DNA of 64,000 nt from Malachius bipustulatus (taxonomy: Eukaryota > Arthropoda > Insecta > Coleoptera > Melyridae). Of the stretch, positions 36,201-47,599 are shown piece by piece. The stretch is taken from assembly GCA_910589415.1 (NCBI GenBank), contig OU342631.1:3720001-3784000 (forward strand), in the 5' to 3' direction. Numbering within the stretch: position 1 is the first letter of the stretch; every line of letters starts with the position of its first letter. The notes under the pieces are model-generated. The model did not search any database and was not told the origin of the DNA. It worked only from the letters and a program-made list of their open reading frames with translations. The position numbers were made by a program, and so were the translations under genes.

Positions 36201-39200
36201 GGACTTGAGGTTAAGCACGCGGTAGTATGACTAGAGCTATTTTTGCATACATAATTGAGTATCCTTATCCTTGCAAAGTAATTTACAACTCACTATGTAA
36301 CGTTAACGCCATAAATTCTGACCTGAACTTAATTATGCTTCCATTTAACCATGGTGTCTATACTCACATAATTTGCATTTCCGTTTCATCATTTCTTTAA
36401 GGCGACACCTGCAGTAGCACGAGTCGGTATTTCTAGGATCTCCGATGAAATTCACACTAAGCTTAGCTTTATATTCTTATATACTTAATATGTCTTTCAC
36501 ATAGGTACATATCTTATTAAATGTGTAGTTGTATTCTTATCTCCTGTTAACCAGTTTTAATACCGAACGTTGGAACTTTCTGGTGGTTAACTGGGGAATA
36601 AACTGAGTTGGAAAGCTGTATGGCAATGCAAAAGTAGAATAACAATAAGATGCATATCAGTAAAATCTTGTACTCATCTACTTGAAATAAAAACAGCAGC
36701 GAGGGAAATGAATGCCAGTTTAATGGAACGTGTGTAGCTTTTCCAATTTCACGAAATGCGCTAACAATTTTCTCTAATGTGCAGCTTAGTAGGTAGTATA
36801 CTCGTGCTAACATAATAAATTAAAAACGCAATGTTTTTGAAATTTGCATTCTTAAATCGTAAATCCCCTAAAGCAGTCATAGTGTAATTATTTATTAGAA
36901 AAACTAAGATTTCAAGTATAAATAAGACACTGATAGTTTAAAATTCTACTATATCCCGAATTGGCGGACACGGTTAGGACTTCTAAATTCATTTACTTTT
37001 TTCCTCCAGCATGACTTCTTTAAGAAGAACTCATCAGCAAGCAGCAAGCTTTTTTCGCCTATAATCTCGGGATATCAAATTCCGGATCAATTCTCAGTCG
37101 CTGTTGTTGGATAACATCTATACCATTTACAACTCAATTTCACACTTCTGAAATCTGATTTCCAACTGACGAAAACTGACTTCAAACAAACGAAATCTGA
37201 ATTCACAATGCAGAAATTATGATTCGCATAAATGAAAACAGAATTCAAACTCACGAATTCATTTCACACTATCGTGAAATAATGATCATGTGAATTCAGA
37301 GAAAATATTTTCAAGACGGCCGCGTTTCCGCAAATACCGGAAGTTGACACCTACTTCGTTATTTTAACGAGAACACCTTGTATATTATTGTTTTTCTTAA
37401 ATTATCTGAGATATTCGAATACCTATACCTAGGTGGTTTTCACAGTTGGAGCTTAGGTCTATTTACATCTAACAGCACGGACACGGGTCGGGTGTTCAAT
37501 GTGGACACGCATTTTTATTAATAAATGGATTATGAATAGCTGCATTCACATATAATGGCTGGCAACCGGCCCGTTCCCATTAGATGTAAATACAGCTATT
37601 CATAATCAATTGATTAATAAAAATGCACGTTATATGGCGAGTACTTGTGAGTTTGTAAGTGCTTGTGCAAGAAAAAGGCAAACCGTAGATATGTATTAGT
37701 TCCGCGTAGCCGAGCAGGTGTAGTATGGTGCGGTCTTGAAAACACTTTGCAAGTAAGTATAACGACCTTCGACTTTATACAGTTTACCGACAACGAACGG
37801 GAAGTACAAGAATTGGCATGGCAAGTAGAGACGAGTTGTACCGAGTTGCACGCCGAGTTGTAATACCTACTGACTATTCGGCGTTTGCCAAGTATTCACA
37901 AGTACTTGCCAAGTACCGCGTAGTGAGTAGCCGACTTTAGGTAAACTAAAAATATCCAACTGTGAGTCTTAAGAATAAATTATTTTTAAGAAGAGAATAA
38001 ATATTTTCGAAAACTCGGCAATTTAACAGAGTTCATTCATACATTCCGATAATAATCCCAGTTTTGTCTCATAATTTATAATAATTATTTCTACTATCAT
38101 CAGGAACTTATAGAGAACTTTCTGCATCTGGTCTAGATTTCACAAAATTATTTACTCATGAAGAAAAGGAAAAAGAAAAGGATAATCGTTTTAAAGTGAC
38201 ACCACAGCCATCAATGATGAGTCAAAGATCGTCATTAGCAAGTATGACTGTTGATAATATACCAACGGTTATTGAAGAAGAACCTTCAAAAGGAGAGATA
38301 GGTTTTTATGTCTTAAAAGCATACTTACTGGCTGGAGGAAATTGCTTCCTCATATTGCTGGTGTGTCTTCTTGCAGTTGTAACACAATTCGCTATCAGTT
38401 CCTCGGATTGTTTTGTAGCTTTTTGGTAAGTTTGACGATAGAGTCCTGCATTATGTAAGGTATTTGGTATGAAAACATCAATTTTTGTTGTCGTAGTTTC
38501 GCATTGAAAATTTTTACTAAAAATTGAGTAATTTTTTATTGTATCGATAAGCGTTATAATGATACTGTAGGTAAATATTGCATAAATGCAATAAATAAAT
38601 AAATAAATAAATAAATAAACTGGAATTATTACCTAAAGGTAATAATTATTACCTAAAGGTAATAATTCCAGTTTAGGTGCACAGCACATACTAATCCTTA
38701 AAAATCAACATTCAAGCTGAAATTCTGAAAACTTAATAGATTCCGCAAACGCGAATCTAACGTAAGACTTTTGATCCGTTTTTGGTAGGAATTTCGTCTA
38801 AAATTAAAAAGACGGAAGTTGGCGACCCTCAGATTGGGACCGATTAGGTCGTATATAAGATTCAGTTAAGTAATTTACTTTAAAAGTGAAGGTAACGAGA
38901 CTCTGGAAAATTGTTAACGAAAAACTTATGTCAAGCTTATGTTTACAGCAGCTTAAAATAGCATCCACCTTGCAAATTATCATACCGCGATGAAACCCGG
39001 TACGAATAAAAACAACCCTTAACGACAAATGTAGGATTTTACCCCTGTGGGAAACGCTGAGATTTGCCTATCTCCCAGGGGCAAGATCCTAAATGCCACT
39101 TACGCCGTAGTCAAAATCAACTTTTATAGAATAAAATTTTAAATTCTCAGAAGTACACTTAAATAAACATTCTTAAAATGTCTGTTTGTTGATCGCAAAT

Positions 39201-42045
39201 TCTGTAACTTCTGCTAAGCAACGCTCCAAAGCAGAAATGTTTCGTCCTGGGAGCTTGAAATTGGCTCCTTTTAAATGGAGCACGGTCCCTCGAAGTCTAT
39301 AAAATGAACAGAATCCGCTCCCAATAAGAATATATTAATAGATTTTTCTATAATTTCGAGATTTTTTGGGACGAGCCTATTAGGAAACAATATAACCTGC
39401 TATTATGACCTACTGAAAATGGGCCATGCGAATTTTAATGTCTTCGATCAGGGCCATTTTTACATGAAACCACCTATCTGTACTTCTCTTGGTAATCATA
39501 CGACGCAGCGAGATTCTGTTAGCAAAAAGTTTTTTAGAGGAAGCATAGATATTTCGACTTTTACTTTTGCGTAAAAAGTCATCAACACTGAAAAGGTCAA
39601 TTTAGATCTAACGGCACGGACATAATAGATTTTGAATGACAGCATTTACATCTGACGGTGACGGGTCGGTTGTCAGCCGACCAAAGCTGCCATATCGGGG
39701 AAAAAGTACTAATTTTTTTCCCTGCTAATTTACTTGTTTCCCCGGTAAAAAGCAGTTCATATAAAGTGGTATTTTTATATCTGCCAAAGTGAAAAAATAA
39801 AACTTTTATCCCGTTGCAGAAAAAAAAGAATTATTTTTACCAGTTTCGCCGCTTGCCGGAGTTATGAACGTAAAAACTGCAAACTGAAACACCTTGTATA
39901 ATGTGGTGTTAAAAGACACCGAATAAAGTACACGCTTAATTGTGAACGAAAAATAAATCCAAATTGAAAAAAGAAAATTGAAAAAATCAAAGTTTTATGA
40001 TGAGAAAACCAGTCAATGAAAATGTTACGCTTCAGCTATACCGTTTCCATCCATTTTGAGCCTTTCCATCTACTCGCTATACTTTGTTCAACTTGAACAT
40101 ATGTATTTACTTTAGTTTATTTCCAATAAAAAAATACACTATTTAGTATCCGATAAAATCTTGAATATCGGCGTATCATTTCATTTTAAATTAATAATTT
40201 TTTAGGGTCAACAATGAAGAGAAGTTTATCAGTAACAACGGTACAAGATATATCGCTATTACAAGCACTACTTACATGCAAAGAAAAACTGCCATTTATA
40301 TCTACTCCTGCTTAATCGCCTCTGTGGTGATATTTACATTCTTACGCACTTTTCTATTCTACACGATATGTATGAGAGCATCCGTCAATATGCATAATAC
40401 CCTGTTCAATAGTATCATAAGAACCCGAATGCGATTTTTTGATACTAATCCCGTTGGCAGAATTTTGAATCGATTTTCCAACGACCTTGGTACCGTTGAT
40501 GAATTACTAACAGCCTCCCTGTTGGACACTGCTCAAAGTTCGCTGATAATTATTGGAATTGTTGTTGTAGTTTCCATCGTAAATGTCTGGGTATTGATAC
40601 CTACAGTCTTTGTAGGTGCGTTTTTCTTTTTCTTGAGAAGTGTCTATATTCATACAAGCAGAAGTATCAAGCGATTAGAAGGAATGAGTAAGTTTTACAT
40701 TTTCCATGATAAGGTACTTATGAATAGTTTTTTTTATTTTTATTAATTTCAGCACGCAGCCCAGTTTTTTCTCACTTGAGTGCATCTATACAAGGTTTAA
40801 CAACTATTCGTGCATTCAAATCAGAAAGAGTCTTAGAGGAAGAATTTGATAAACACCAAGATTTACATAGTTCAGCTTGGTTTAATTTTATCTCCACATC
40901 AAGAGCATTTGGTTACTGGATAGATCTGGTTTGTGCTTTATATATTGCCTTGATCACTTTTAGCTTTCTTTTCCTAGTAAAAGGTACCTAATGTTTTATA
41001 ACACTATCTACATATGGAGATAAAAATTAATTTTGTAGAAAAATATGGAGGAAATGTTGGCTTGGCCATTACACAAGCGATTGGTCTCTCTGGCATGTTT
41101 CAATGGGGAATGCGGCAGTCTGCAGAACTGGAAAATCAAATGACTTCAATTGAAAGAATTTTAGAATATACTGCGCTGGAACCGGAAGGTACACTTGAAA
41201 GTATTCCTGAAAAGAAACCACCTGAGTCATGGCCAGAGTTTGGTGGAATTGAATTCAAAAATTTATTCTTATATTATTCATATGACGAGCTACCAGTTCT
41301 ATACAATTTGAATTTTGTTGTAAGACCATCAGAGAAAGTAGGTATTGTTGGCAGAACTGGTGCAGGAAAATCATCTCTGCTAAATGCTCTCTTCCAATTA
41401 AGTCACACGGAAGGATCAATTCTGATAGATGATCGGGATATTACTCAGCTGGGACTACATGACTTACGATCTAAAATATCAATAATTCCTCAAGAACCTG
41501 TTCTTTTTTCTGGTACCATGAGGACGAACCTTGATCCGTTTAATTACTATAGCAATGACGAATTATGTAAAGCCTTAGAAGATGTTGATCTACAGCAAAC
41601 TGTAATGGATCTGCCAGGCGGCTTAGACTCTAAGGTGTCAGAAGGAGGTGCTAATTTCAGCATTGGCCAAAGACAGCTAGTTTGTTTAGCACGAGCCATA
41701 TTGCGAAAAAATAAAATATTAGTACTCGATGAGGCCACAGCTAATGTTGATCCCCAAACGGATATGCTTATTCAAAGAACTATTAGAGAAAAATTTGCTT
41801 TTTGCACTGTTCTAACTATAGCACATCGATTACATACAGTTATGGATTCGGATAAAGTTTTGGTTATGAATGCTGGGACTGTTGACGAATTCGATCATCC
41901 TTATGTTTTATTACGAAGCAACATCGGCACGTTTAATGATATGGTTCAAAATATGAGCAGATCAATGGCTGACAGGTTAATCGCAATTGCTAGAGATAGT
42001 TATAACAAAAAAATGGAAGATAATAATTCAGAACAGAGTACGTAG
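27124..42045 (+). CDS. ABCC-type transporter B, coding exon 2 interrupted by a LINE
   Basis: Second tandem ABCC exporter. Coding exons: 27124-27200, 28660-28870 plus 31049-31080 (one exon split by an insertion), 31249-31682, 31735-31891, 31952-33120, 38104-38425, 40206-40687, 40753-40983, 41039-42045. With the insertion removed they total 4122 nt, exactly 1374 codons with no internal stop, giving a 1373-residue TMD1-NBD1-TMD2-NBD2 protein. NBD1 Walker A is [11 protein letters not shown] near residue 523; NBD2 Walker A is [11 protein letters not shown] near 1143; both signature and Walker B motifs are intact. The start is chosen because the 77-nt exon beginning [15 protein letters not shown] matches exon 1 of gene C in length, phase and the NPRE motif. 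As given, exon 2 cannot be read through, so this copy may be non-functional or may make an exon-skipped protein. Confidence 0.9.
27201..28659. repeat. Gene B intron 1 with a large fold-back element
   Basis: 1459-nt intron. Inverted arms at about 27421-27562 and 28130-28312 ('gaatgactgtttggattccc', 'tttcaaataaaatg.ccaac', 'ggctcgtgatttacct' and complements) enclose about 570 bp with no transposase. This looks like a non-autonomous element of about 0.9 kb. Confidence 0.75.
28660..28870 (+). CDS. Gene B coding exon 2, left part
   Basis: After acceptor tttttctag it encodes [19 protein letters not shown] and [22 protein letters not shown], up to FRREFITY at 28868-28870. There the coding sequence is broken by an (AAT)n tract and the LINE. 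No donor dinucleotide lies at the break. Confidence 0.92.
28871..31048 (-). mobile_element. 5'-truncated LINE (Jockey/CR1-like) inserted in gene B exon 2
   Basis: About 2.18 kb on the minus strand. The open frame 30554-29082 holds a reverse transcriptase with LYADDTSLL at about residues 218-226, [38 protein letters not shown] and a C-terminal region [17 protein letters not shown], with no RNase H. An upstream frame 31005-30526 carries the linker before RT and ends SSGFDDIPA; a one-base shift near 30540 separates the frames, so the copy is dead. The endonuclease and ORF1 are missing, meaning 5' truncation. The 3' tail is an (AAT)n tract on the plus strand at 28871-28890. ATAT occurs on both sides (28867-28870, 31045-31048) and may be a short target duplication or microhomology. 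Confidence 0.93.
31049..31080 (+). CDS. Gene B coding exon 2, right part
   Basis: 32 nt reading [11 protein letters not shown] and ending before donor gtatgg. Joined to 28870 it restores [15 protein letters not shown], matching [15 protein letters not shown] of gene A. The joined exon is exactly 243 nt. Confidence 0.9.
31249..31682 (+). CDS. Gene B coding exon 3 (TMD1)
   Basis: 434 nt, acceptor ttttttgtag, donor gtgagt. It encodes [38 protein letters not shown] and [13 protein letters not shown]1 helices. Confidence 0.95.
31735..31891 (+). CDS. Gene B coding exon 4 (TMD1)
   Basis: 157 nt. Encodes [20 protein letters not shown] and [16 protein letters not shown]. The acceptor (ttttgtccgaag) has a weak pyrimidine tract but keeps phase and length. 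The preceding intron is 52 nt. Confidence 0.92.
31952..33120 (+). CDS. Gene B coding exon 5 (end of TMD1 and NBD1)
   Basis: 1169 nt, longest exon 5 of the three genes. A linker of roughly 60 extra residues, rich in N, D, S, T and E ([38 protein letters not shown]), precedes NBD1. NBD1 has [48 protein letters not shown] and LITHQ. Confidence 0.95.
33121..33720. repeat. Start of gene B intron 5, fold-back family half-copy
   Basis: About 33265-33440 is a diverged piece of the family at 46336-47197 ('ccaactgtaaaaaccattct', 'aggatgtcccattaaaaata'). Nothing else seen. Confidence 0.5.
33721..34360. other. GC-rich island in gene B intron 5
   Basis: Far richer in G+C and CpG than its surroundings. 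An open frame at 33826-34353 resembles no family I know and has no splice context, so I do not call it a gene. TCAGTAC occurs five times at 33964, 34047, 34094, 34132 and 34166. Possibly the 5' region of a mobile element. Confidence 0.45.
34361..35344. other. Gene B intron 5, AT-rich
   Basis: No supportable feature. Confidence 0.5.
35345..36068. repeat. Tandem repeat, four ~175-199-bp units with internal dyads
   Basis: Units begin at about 35345, 35531, 35730 and 35905, each with 'gatct.acaatggatttta'. Each contains several TGACGAC/TGTCACAT words and the inverted repeat TGTGACAA-C-TTGTCACA (or one-base variants), then 'cttgtcacatgaattgattt'. Spacing between units is 186, 199 and 175 nt. Confidence 0.85.
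36069..38103. other. Rest of gene B intron 5
   Basis: No exon seen. A hairpin with arms of about 34 bp lies at 37509-37627 ('gcatttttattaat' then 'gattatgaatagctg' and complement). 37470-37600 is related to about 39600-39670 ('cacggacacgggtcgg' / 'gacgggtcggttgtcag'). Confidence 0.5.
38104..38425 (+). CDS. Gene B coding exon 6 (linker and TM7)
   Basis: 322 nt after a 4983-nt intron. It encodes [17 protein letters not shown], a lysine/glutamate-rich then serine-rich linker ([12 protein letters not shown]) and a hydrophobic helix ([17 protein letters not shown]). Confidence 0.93.
38426..40205. repeat. Gene B intron 6 with microsatellite, hairpin and dispersed repeat
   Basis: (AAAT)n at 38591-38619 runs into a hairpin at 38618-38675 whose outer arms 'aaactggaattattacct' are perfectly inverted around a duplicated 'attacctaaaggtaat'. 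39690-39850 is a copy of the segment at 2125-2290. No exon seen. Confidence 0.6.
40206..40687 (+). CDS. Gene B coding exon 7 (TMD2)
   Basis: 482 nt. It starts [13 protein letters not shown] (one sequon), then [18 protein letters not shown] and the motif [19 protein letters not shown]. The extracellular loop is about 25 residues shorter than in gene A. Confidence 0.94.
40753..40983 (+). CDS. Gene B coding exon 8 (TMD2)
   Basis: 231 nt encoding [20 protein letters not shown] and [21 protein letters not shown] 55-nt intron follows. Confidence 0.95.
41039..42045 (+). CDS. Gene B coding exon 9 (NBD2 and stop)
   Basis: 1007 nt to TAG at 42043-42045. Complete NBD2: [63 protein letters not shown]. 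The true exon starts after ttttgtag, not at the ATG in the preceding intron. Confidence 0.96.
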
Positions 42046-43084
42046 ATAATTATGTGTTTAATAGTATGTAATAAGTAAACAAGGAATACCAATGAATGTG
42101 TGAGTTTTATTTCATTCATCTCTCAACAACGATCATTTCTTCTTTTAATGTCTCGATTTACCTTACTTCACTTGTCACTTCACTTCACTATTATTGTTCT
42201 CTAAACAATTCTCAAGCTCCAAATGGCATTTAAAGTTATAGTTTCCAAAAACGTTCTCCTTAGACTCACTATTTTCCATAATCTGTTTTTACTAGGCTCG
42301 CTACTGTCTTCTCTTAATATCCTCTAGATATGCTCGCGTTTCAAAATTAACTGTTTCTTGACCATTCTCACAATTACTTTTTTCTACGTACATAATATGA
42401 GAGCTGTCACATCAAAGACCGCCGGAAGCACGTCAGACTAACTAACGTGAAAAACTTTAAAAAACGACACTCGTGTTTCTAAGTTTTTTTGTTTCGGTCA
42501 ACTCAATGGACACTCTTATTATGTAGCCAATTTCGCGCAAGTCTCGGAGGTGGGAAGGCTGGAAAAAACCTGGGGTAAAAACGGGGGAAAACGGTTTTTG
42601 GTCCTTAGGCTAGGTGTGAGTTGTCGAACAAAAAAAAATTCGGGTAAAAAATGATATCTCGCGAGAGCGCACAACCTGATGTGGCGCTATCGTGAATCCG
42701 TCCCTTACTCACCTAGATGTCGCCGTTTTGGTTCTTAGTTTTTTTTTTGCGAAAACGGGAGTCACTAGGAGTAGCGGACGGAGTGGGAGGCAAAATTCAG
42801 GGGGAGGCAATGAGTTTACAGGGGCGAAAAAAATCACTCCTAAAAATTCATGTTTCCCAAGGGTTTCGGCCAATTTTTGTGCAGATCAGTTTATTAGGGA
42901 TGAAGAAGGGGGGAAACCTAAAACACACGGAATTGGACATAACTCTTACAGTTTTTGCCCAAAATGGCGCAGCAGAAAATCTAATTTTATTGGATTGGCC
43001 ACCTATTGATTGTTTTTTTTTTCAAAAATAAAATAGCAGCCAAAACAAAAAATGGAAGGCAATTTTTTTTTCATTTTTTATCAT
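42046..43084. other. 3' flank of gene B
   Basis: 3' UTR and intergenic sequence. No close AATAAA follows the stop. Overlapping open frames at 42692-43031 show no recognisable domain. Confidence 0.5.
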
Positions 43085-43325
43085 GAAGAGAGAGAGTGGA
43101 AAAATCTAATAAGAATGGTTTTTAGAGTTGCAGTTAAATTGAGCAGGTTATGAGTTATAAACAAATGAAAATCGCCATTTTTCATTTTAAAACAGTGTAG
43201 GCACATCGATACATCGGAAACGACTCAAAATATCGAAAAACAGCTTAGCATGTTTCTATCTTAACTTTTCATGCTATATCCTATGAGGTAGTTTAAGTTT
43301 CTATACAGGGTGATGAACATTATTA
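43085..43325. repeat. Half-copy of the 46-kb fold-back family
   Basis: Shares 'gagttataaacaaatgaaaa', 'tttctatcttaacttttcat', 'tatcctatg' and an 'acagggtga' end with 46336-47197. Confidence 0.6.
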
Positions 43326-43636
43326 TTAGATTTAAGTCACTCTGTATAAAAATTTCAAGTAGGTACACTGTAAAGTTACACAATTATTATTTTTTGAAAA
43401 ATAATTTCTTATGTCATCCAACGAGTTAAAAATTTCTATAATGTTTTAAAGGTGCATCATTCCTTATACTTTAGAATGCTAAAATTTAACCCTAACTTAC
43501 TGTCAAAGTGAGTGTACCTCTTGGTACACTCACAACATATGCACCAAATTTGGTTTTTATAAGTTCAAGTATAACTGAGATATTACCTATGCCAGGGGTT
43601 GCCTTTGCAATATCAACAACTAGAAATGAAGTCTAA

Positions 43637-44335
43637 TATGGCACCAACTACTCCGAGCCGATGGGAACATCCCCAAGCATACTTCAAGCCGAACTACACG
43701 CAATAGAAGTATGCGCCCAAATAAACCTCGACAGAAACTATAAAAATAGGGAAATAGCAATACTGAGACAGTCAAGCAGTCATAAAAACGCTGAGCTCTC
43801 CTATCATTAGCTGTAAAATGCATGGAATTGCCTACAAAAACTCAAAAAACTATGCAAAAAGAACAAAATTTACCACTGGGATTGAGGGAAACGAACGTGC
43901 CTATACTCATTGGAAAAAAAGGAGCAGCAGCTGCCTTCATGGGACCAGATGCATTCAGTGGCTTTGAAGACACGTTATTCCAAGTAGAACTCCAAAAGGA
44001 TAAAGGTAAACTGAGAGAAATCCATTGAAAAAATATTTCAGGCTTGAGGCAATCCAAGGAGCTCTTCGGGAACTTTAACCGAGAAAGGTCAAGAAAACTC
44101 TTGATCCTCAACCAGTCTCAGCATGGTAACGGGATTTCTAGCAAGCTCAATGAACACCTGAGAAAACTTGACATAGAAAAAGATGGCGTTTGCAGATTCT
44201 GCAGGGAAGAAAATGAGACGCCTCGTTTTGTCATCAATTATCAGAGTATTGAAAACAATGGTTTTCAGCTCCGTAAAGTGACACCTGTCATCCTGTCAAA
44301 GCTTTGACCCAATGAATGTGGTGGCAAGTTCGTTC
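43637..44335 (+). mobile_element. LINE 3' fragment (RNase H and C-terminal region), degraded
   Basis: Plus-strand pieces read YSEPMGTSPSILQAELHAIE and VCAQINLDRNYKNREIAIL (RNase H), and from about 44096 KLLILNQSQHG, SKLNEHLRKLDIEKDGVCRF then CREENETPRFV (zinc-binding tail). Several frameshifts and stops break it. Confidence 0.7.
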
Positions 44336-45490
44336 CTTACTATCTTGACGATGTCAAACATCTACTATGATATGGCTTAATGACTCTTTATGGCGTCTAT
44401 AAAATATTAAAATTTCATCGAATTATACAAGTCGGTTTAAAAGTTAGAGAAGAGAGATCATTTTATTTTGATTTCACTAGATTGATGCACTCATAGGGTT
44501 CTGGGAAAAAACTGTGCTGTGTGTTGGGTAGATACTGATGAGTGCCAAACAAGACAAAACACGTGTCCTTTTCATCTCTGCTCACAGCACAACAGCAATG
44601 AATCTTGTTTTACAACATGGCATTCATCCCTTGTCTAACAATGGCTATGGCTTTACCTACTTCTATATGTACACCGGGGGAAGACTACACCGGGGGGAGG
44701 GAGACTGATGTCAGTTTTTGGCATGCATTACGACTACCTGGGGTGTATCCTATGGCGCAAGCCGAGCCCACCGTGCTTTTTATTTGATTTTCATTTCACT
44801 CAAAAGTTAGAACCAAAAAATTTAATCGCTGTGACATTATAAACGTAGGCATGTTTTGTCTGTTCTTTTTTTATGCTGCATCAGCGTGTGTATAAACTTT
44901 TGGGGATATGCATCTCCCTTTAGGGACATTTTAGTTATTTTTTACTCTTTTTAGGGACTTTTTACTGAACATTTTTACACTTTCCGAGACGAAAAAGAAT
45001 GAGAATTAGAAGAACAGAATTCTCCTCATGCATTCTGAAGTTGTATATCTGAAGTCTGAACTTCATAATCTTTATCATAAAATAATGCTGCGTCTATACT
45101 GATGCAAAACTATTCTAATTTTCAAAATCATATAATATTCGACATATTATAAGGTACCTACCTATATTTATTATAATTATTACATATTCGGATTATTACA
45201 ATAGTACCTATCCACCTACCTACTTGAAAAAAGGGTTTAGGATTGCGCATTCAAACTGTGTAGTAATATTAATTAATCGAATTGAATATTCTGAACATTC
45301 TGAATATTATATTATCAACTGTCAAGTTTTCCATTAATTTAAATTTGTAATTTGTGTAGAACTTTCCAATAAAATTCGTTCTTTACAAATAGGCACTGTT
45401 TGATATTGACCGTTTATTTTTTTGATAGTTTGTTTTTTGAAAGGGTTGTATTATTGAAGTATATTATTAGTTGTCATATTTTGATTCAAC
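44336..45490. other. Intergenic, no feature seen
   Basis: AT-rich except for a short GC patch at 44675-44785; no supportable gene. Confidence 0.5.
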
Positions 45491-45499
45491 GGTTCTGCT

Positions 45500-45768
45500 A
45501 CGACAAAAATTCGAATTGCGCGGTGTCGTGATTGTCGTTCACCACTGTGCAAGAATAGATTCGATTGTCGACTTCGAATACGGACGGATGACCGGGCGTG
45601 TGGATGAATGGATTAATTTGGTGTATTTGGTGTATTTTCCTTGTATTTAGGTGAAGTAACTAACCGGTAAACTCAATCGTTTTGGTGCCAAGTTTCCGAT
45701 GATTGTAATTATCGACAATTGGATGGAAACAGGACTCTCTCTAGCAGCACACCGATCCAGCTGAGGGT
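45500..45768 (+). promoter_or_regulatory. Possible promoter and noncoding first exon of gene C
   Basis: A CpG-bearing, apparently single-copy stretch ends in a strong donor (ctgagg|gtgagt at 45768/45769) about 2.6 kb before gene C exon 1. No TATA box is clear. Assignment to gene C is inference from position and orientation. Confidence 0.25.
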
Positions 45769-46335
45769 GAGTCGAAATCTTAGGTTTGCATAGTGGGGAA
45801 TTTGTACATTTTTGTGACTCTCAATTTTATTAACTTAATTGTAGTTAATCATGAAATTGAAGTTTGATTTAATTCGAAATCGAACAGATACTTATTATTT
45901 TTTAAGCGTATTAAGAATTAAACACCAGTTATAATCAAAAGAAATCTTATATAATTCTTATTTCCAAATAAATAAAAATTGTTAATATAAGAGATTCACC
46001 ATTGCACCTGCGAAATTTTAAATATGGCACATCCATGCTGATATTTAATATGACCTTGGCAGCCTATTTAGAAAAAAAAATTAACAATAAGTAATAATAT
46101 TAATATTAATCAAAAGACGTCAAAATACTTACTTTGACAATAGATAACAACAATTAATTTCGTTAACAGGGAAACTATTTTGTATTATTAGGCAATGTCC
46201 TATGTACAGAGGTATGATTAGCCACCTGGTATGTATCATAATAAAGAAATACGAGTTCAGATATTCTAACATAACCGATAAGTGATGTCAGGTGATTTAT
46301 AACACCTGTAAGTATAATTTTGTCCACGACTACCG

Positions 46336-47197
46336 TATACAGGGTAAGTCATTGATATGGGAAAGCTCGATTACACCTATACCATTAAAGATATCGAAAT
46401 GAACCAAAAAGTGCTGTAAATGGGAGGGTAAATAAAGTGCAGTTTGTAAAATTATTTTCAGATACACAGGATGGCCCAATATCGCTGTACGCCATACAAC
46501 TTTGTTATTTTAAATAGGACACCCTCTATATTATTACCTTTTCAGATTATTTGAGAAAAGTAAAAAAGAATGGTTTGTAAAGTTGAAGTTTGTAATGAGC
46601 GATTTATGAGTTATAAACAAATGAAAATCGCGATTTTCCATTTTCAAAGCAGCTTATATTGAAAACGGCTCGAGATATGGCAAAACGGCTTACATGTCCC
46701 TATCTTAACTTTTCAAGCGGTATCCTATTGGATGGATGAAATTTTTATTACAGAGTGGTAGAAAATTTGATTATTTTCATCACTCAGTATAAAAATTTCA
46801 GCTACATGATAGGATACCAAATGAAAAATTAAGATAGGAACATGTAAGCCGTTTTCCTCTATCTTGAGCTGTTTTTAAGAAAAGCTGCTTTGAAAATGGA
46901 AAATCGCGATTTTCATTTGTTTATAACTCATAAATTGCTCATTACAAACTTCAACTTTACAAACCATTCTTTTTTACTTTTCTCAAATAATCTAAAGATG
47001 TAATAATATAGAGGGTGTCCTATTTAAAATAACAAAGTTGTATGGCGTACAGCGATATTGGGCCATCCTGTGTATCTGAAAATAATTTTACAAACTGCAC
47101 TTTACCCTCCCATTTACAGCATTTTTTGGTTCATTTCGATATCTTTAATGGTGTAGGTGCAATCGAGCTTTCCCATATCAATGACTTACCCTGTATA
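46336..47197. repeat. 862-bp fold-back element with ~390-bp arms
   Basis: Near-perfect inverted arms (46336-46728 and about 46807-47197) meet around a spacer of about 80 bp. Ends read 'tatacagggtaagtcat' and its complement. Both arms contain 'aaaatcgcgattttcc', 'acaggatggcccaatatcgc' and 'aacggcttacatgt'. No coding capacity. Confidence 0.9.
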
Positions 47198-47244
47198 ATA
47201 TGTACCTAATGAATGAGTTTTCTAATGCATAAGCATAGTCATAA

Positions 47245-47590
47245 TTCACGTGAATTATAACCCGTGGATAATAGCCAGTGAATAATCATTATTCACTGGT
47301 CTAGAATTGCTAAGGACACGCGGTCTATATTTAGTATCTGGCAAGCATTTATCAGTACGTTTAGGCAATAACCAGGCACTTTAATTAGTTAACCTTATGC
47401 CAATCATAAAAATCTTCTTAAAGTATTAGTTTGATCTGGTTTTTAATGCGCAAAAAAGTTAAAATTAAATAGAATATTATATCAAGTAAATAAGCCATTG
47501 ACAAGATATGACAAGGTTAATTATGTCACTCGCTAACGCTCGTGACATAAACTTAACCTTCGTGGATAATAGCCCCCATTATATGCTCGT
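47245..47590. repeat. Cluster of short palindromes
   Basis: Includes 'aattcacgtgaatt', a 25-bp palindrome at 47278-47302 (CCAGTGAATAAT-C-complement), and a stem 'aaggttaattatgtcac' / 'gtgacataaacttaacctt' at 47513-47561. The phrase 'cgtggataatagcc' occurs at both sides (47264 and 47563). Probably one decayed element. Confidence 0.55.
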
Positions 47591-47599
47591 TTAATAATA

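Noticed and set aside
42692..43031. Two overlapping plus-strand frames of about 105 codons
   Set aside because: They overlap in different frames, lack recognisable domains and carry no splice signals.
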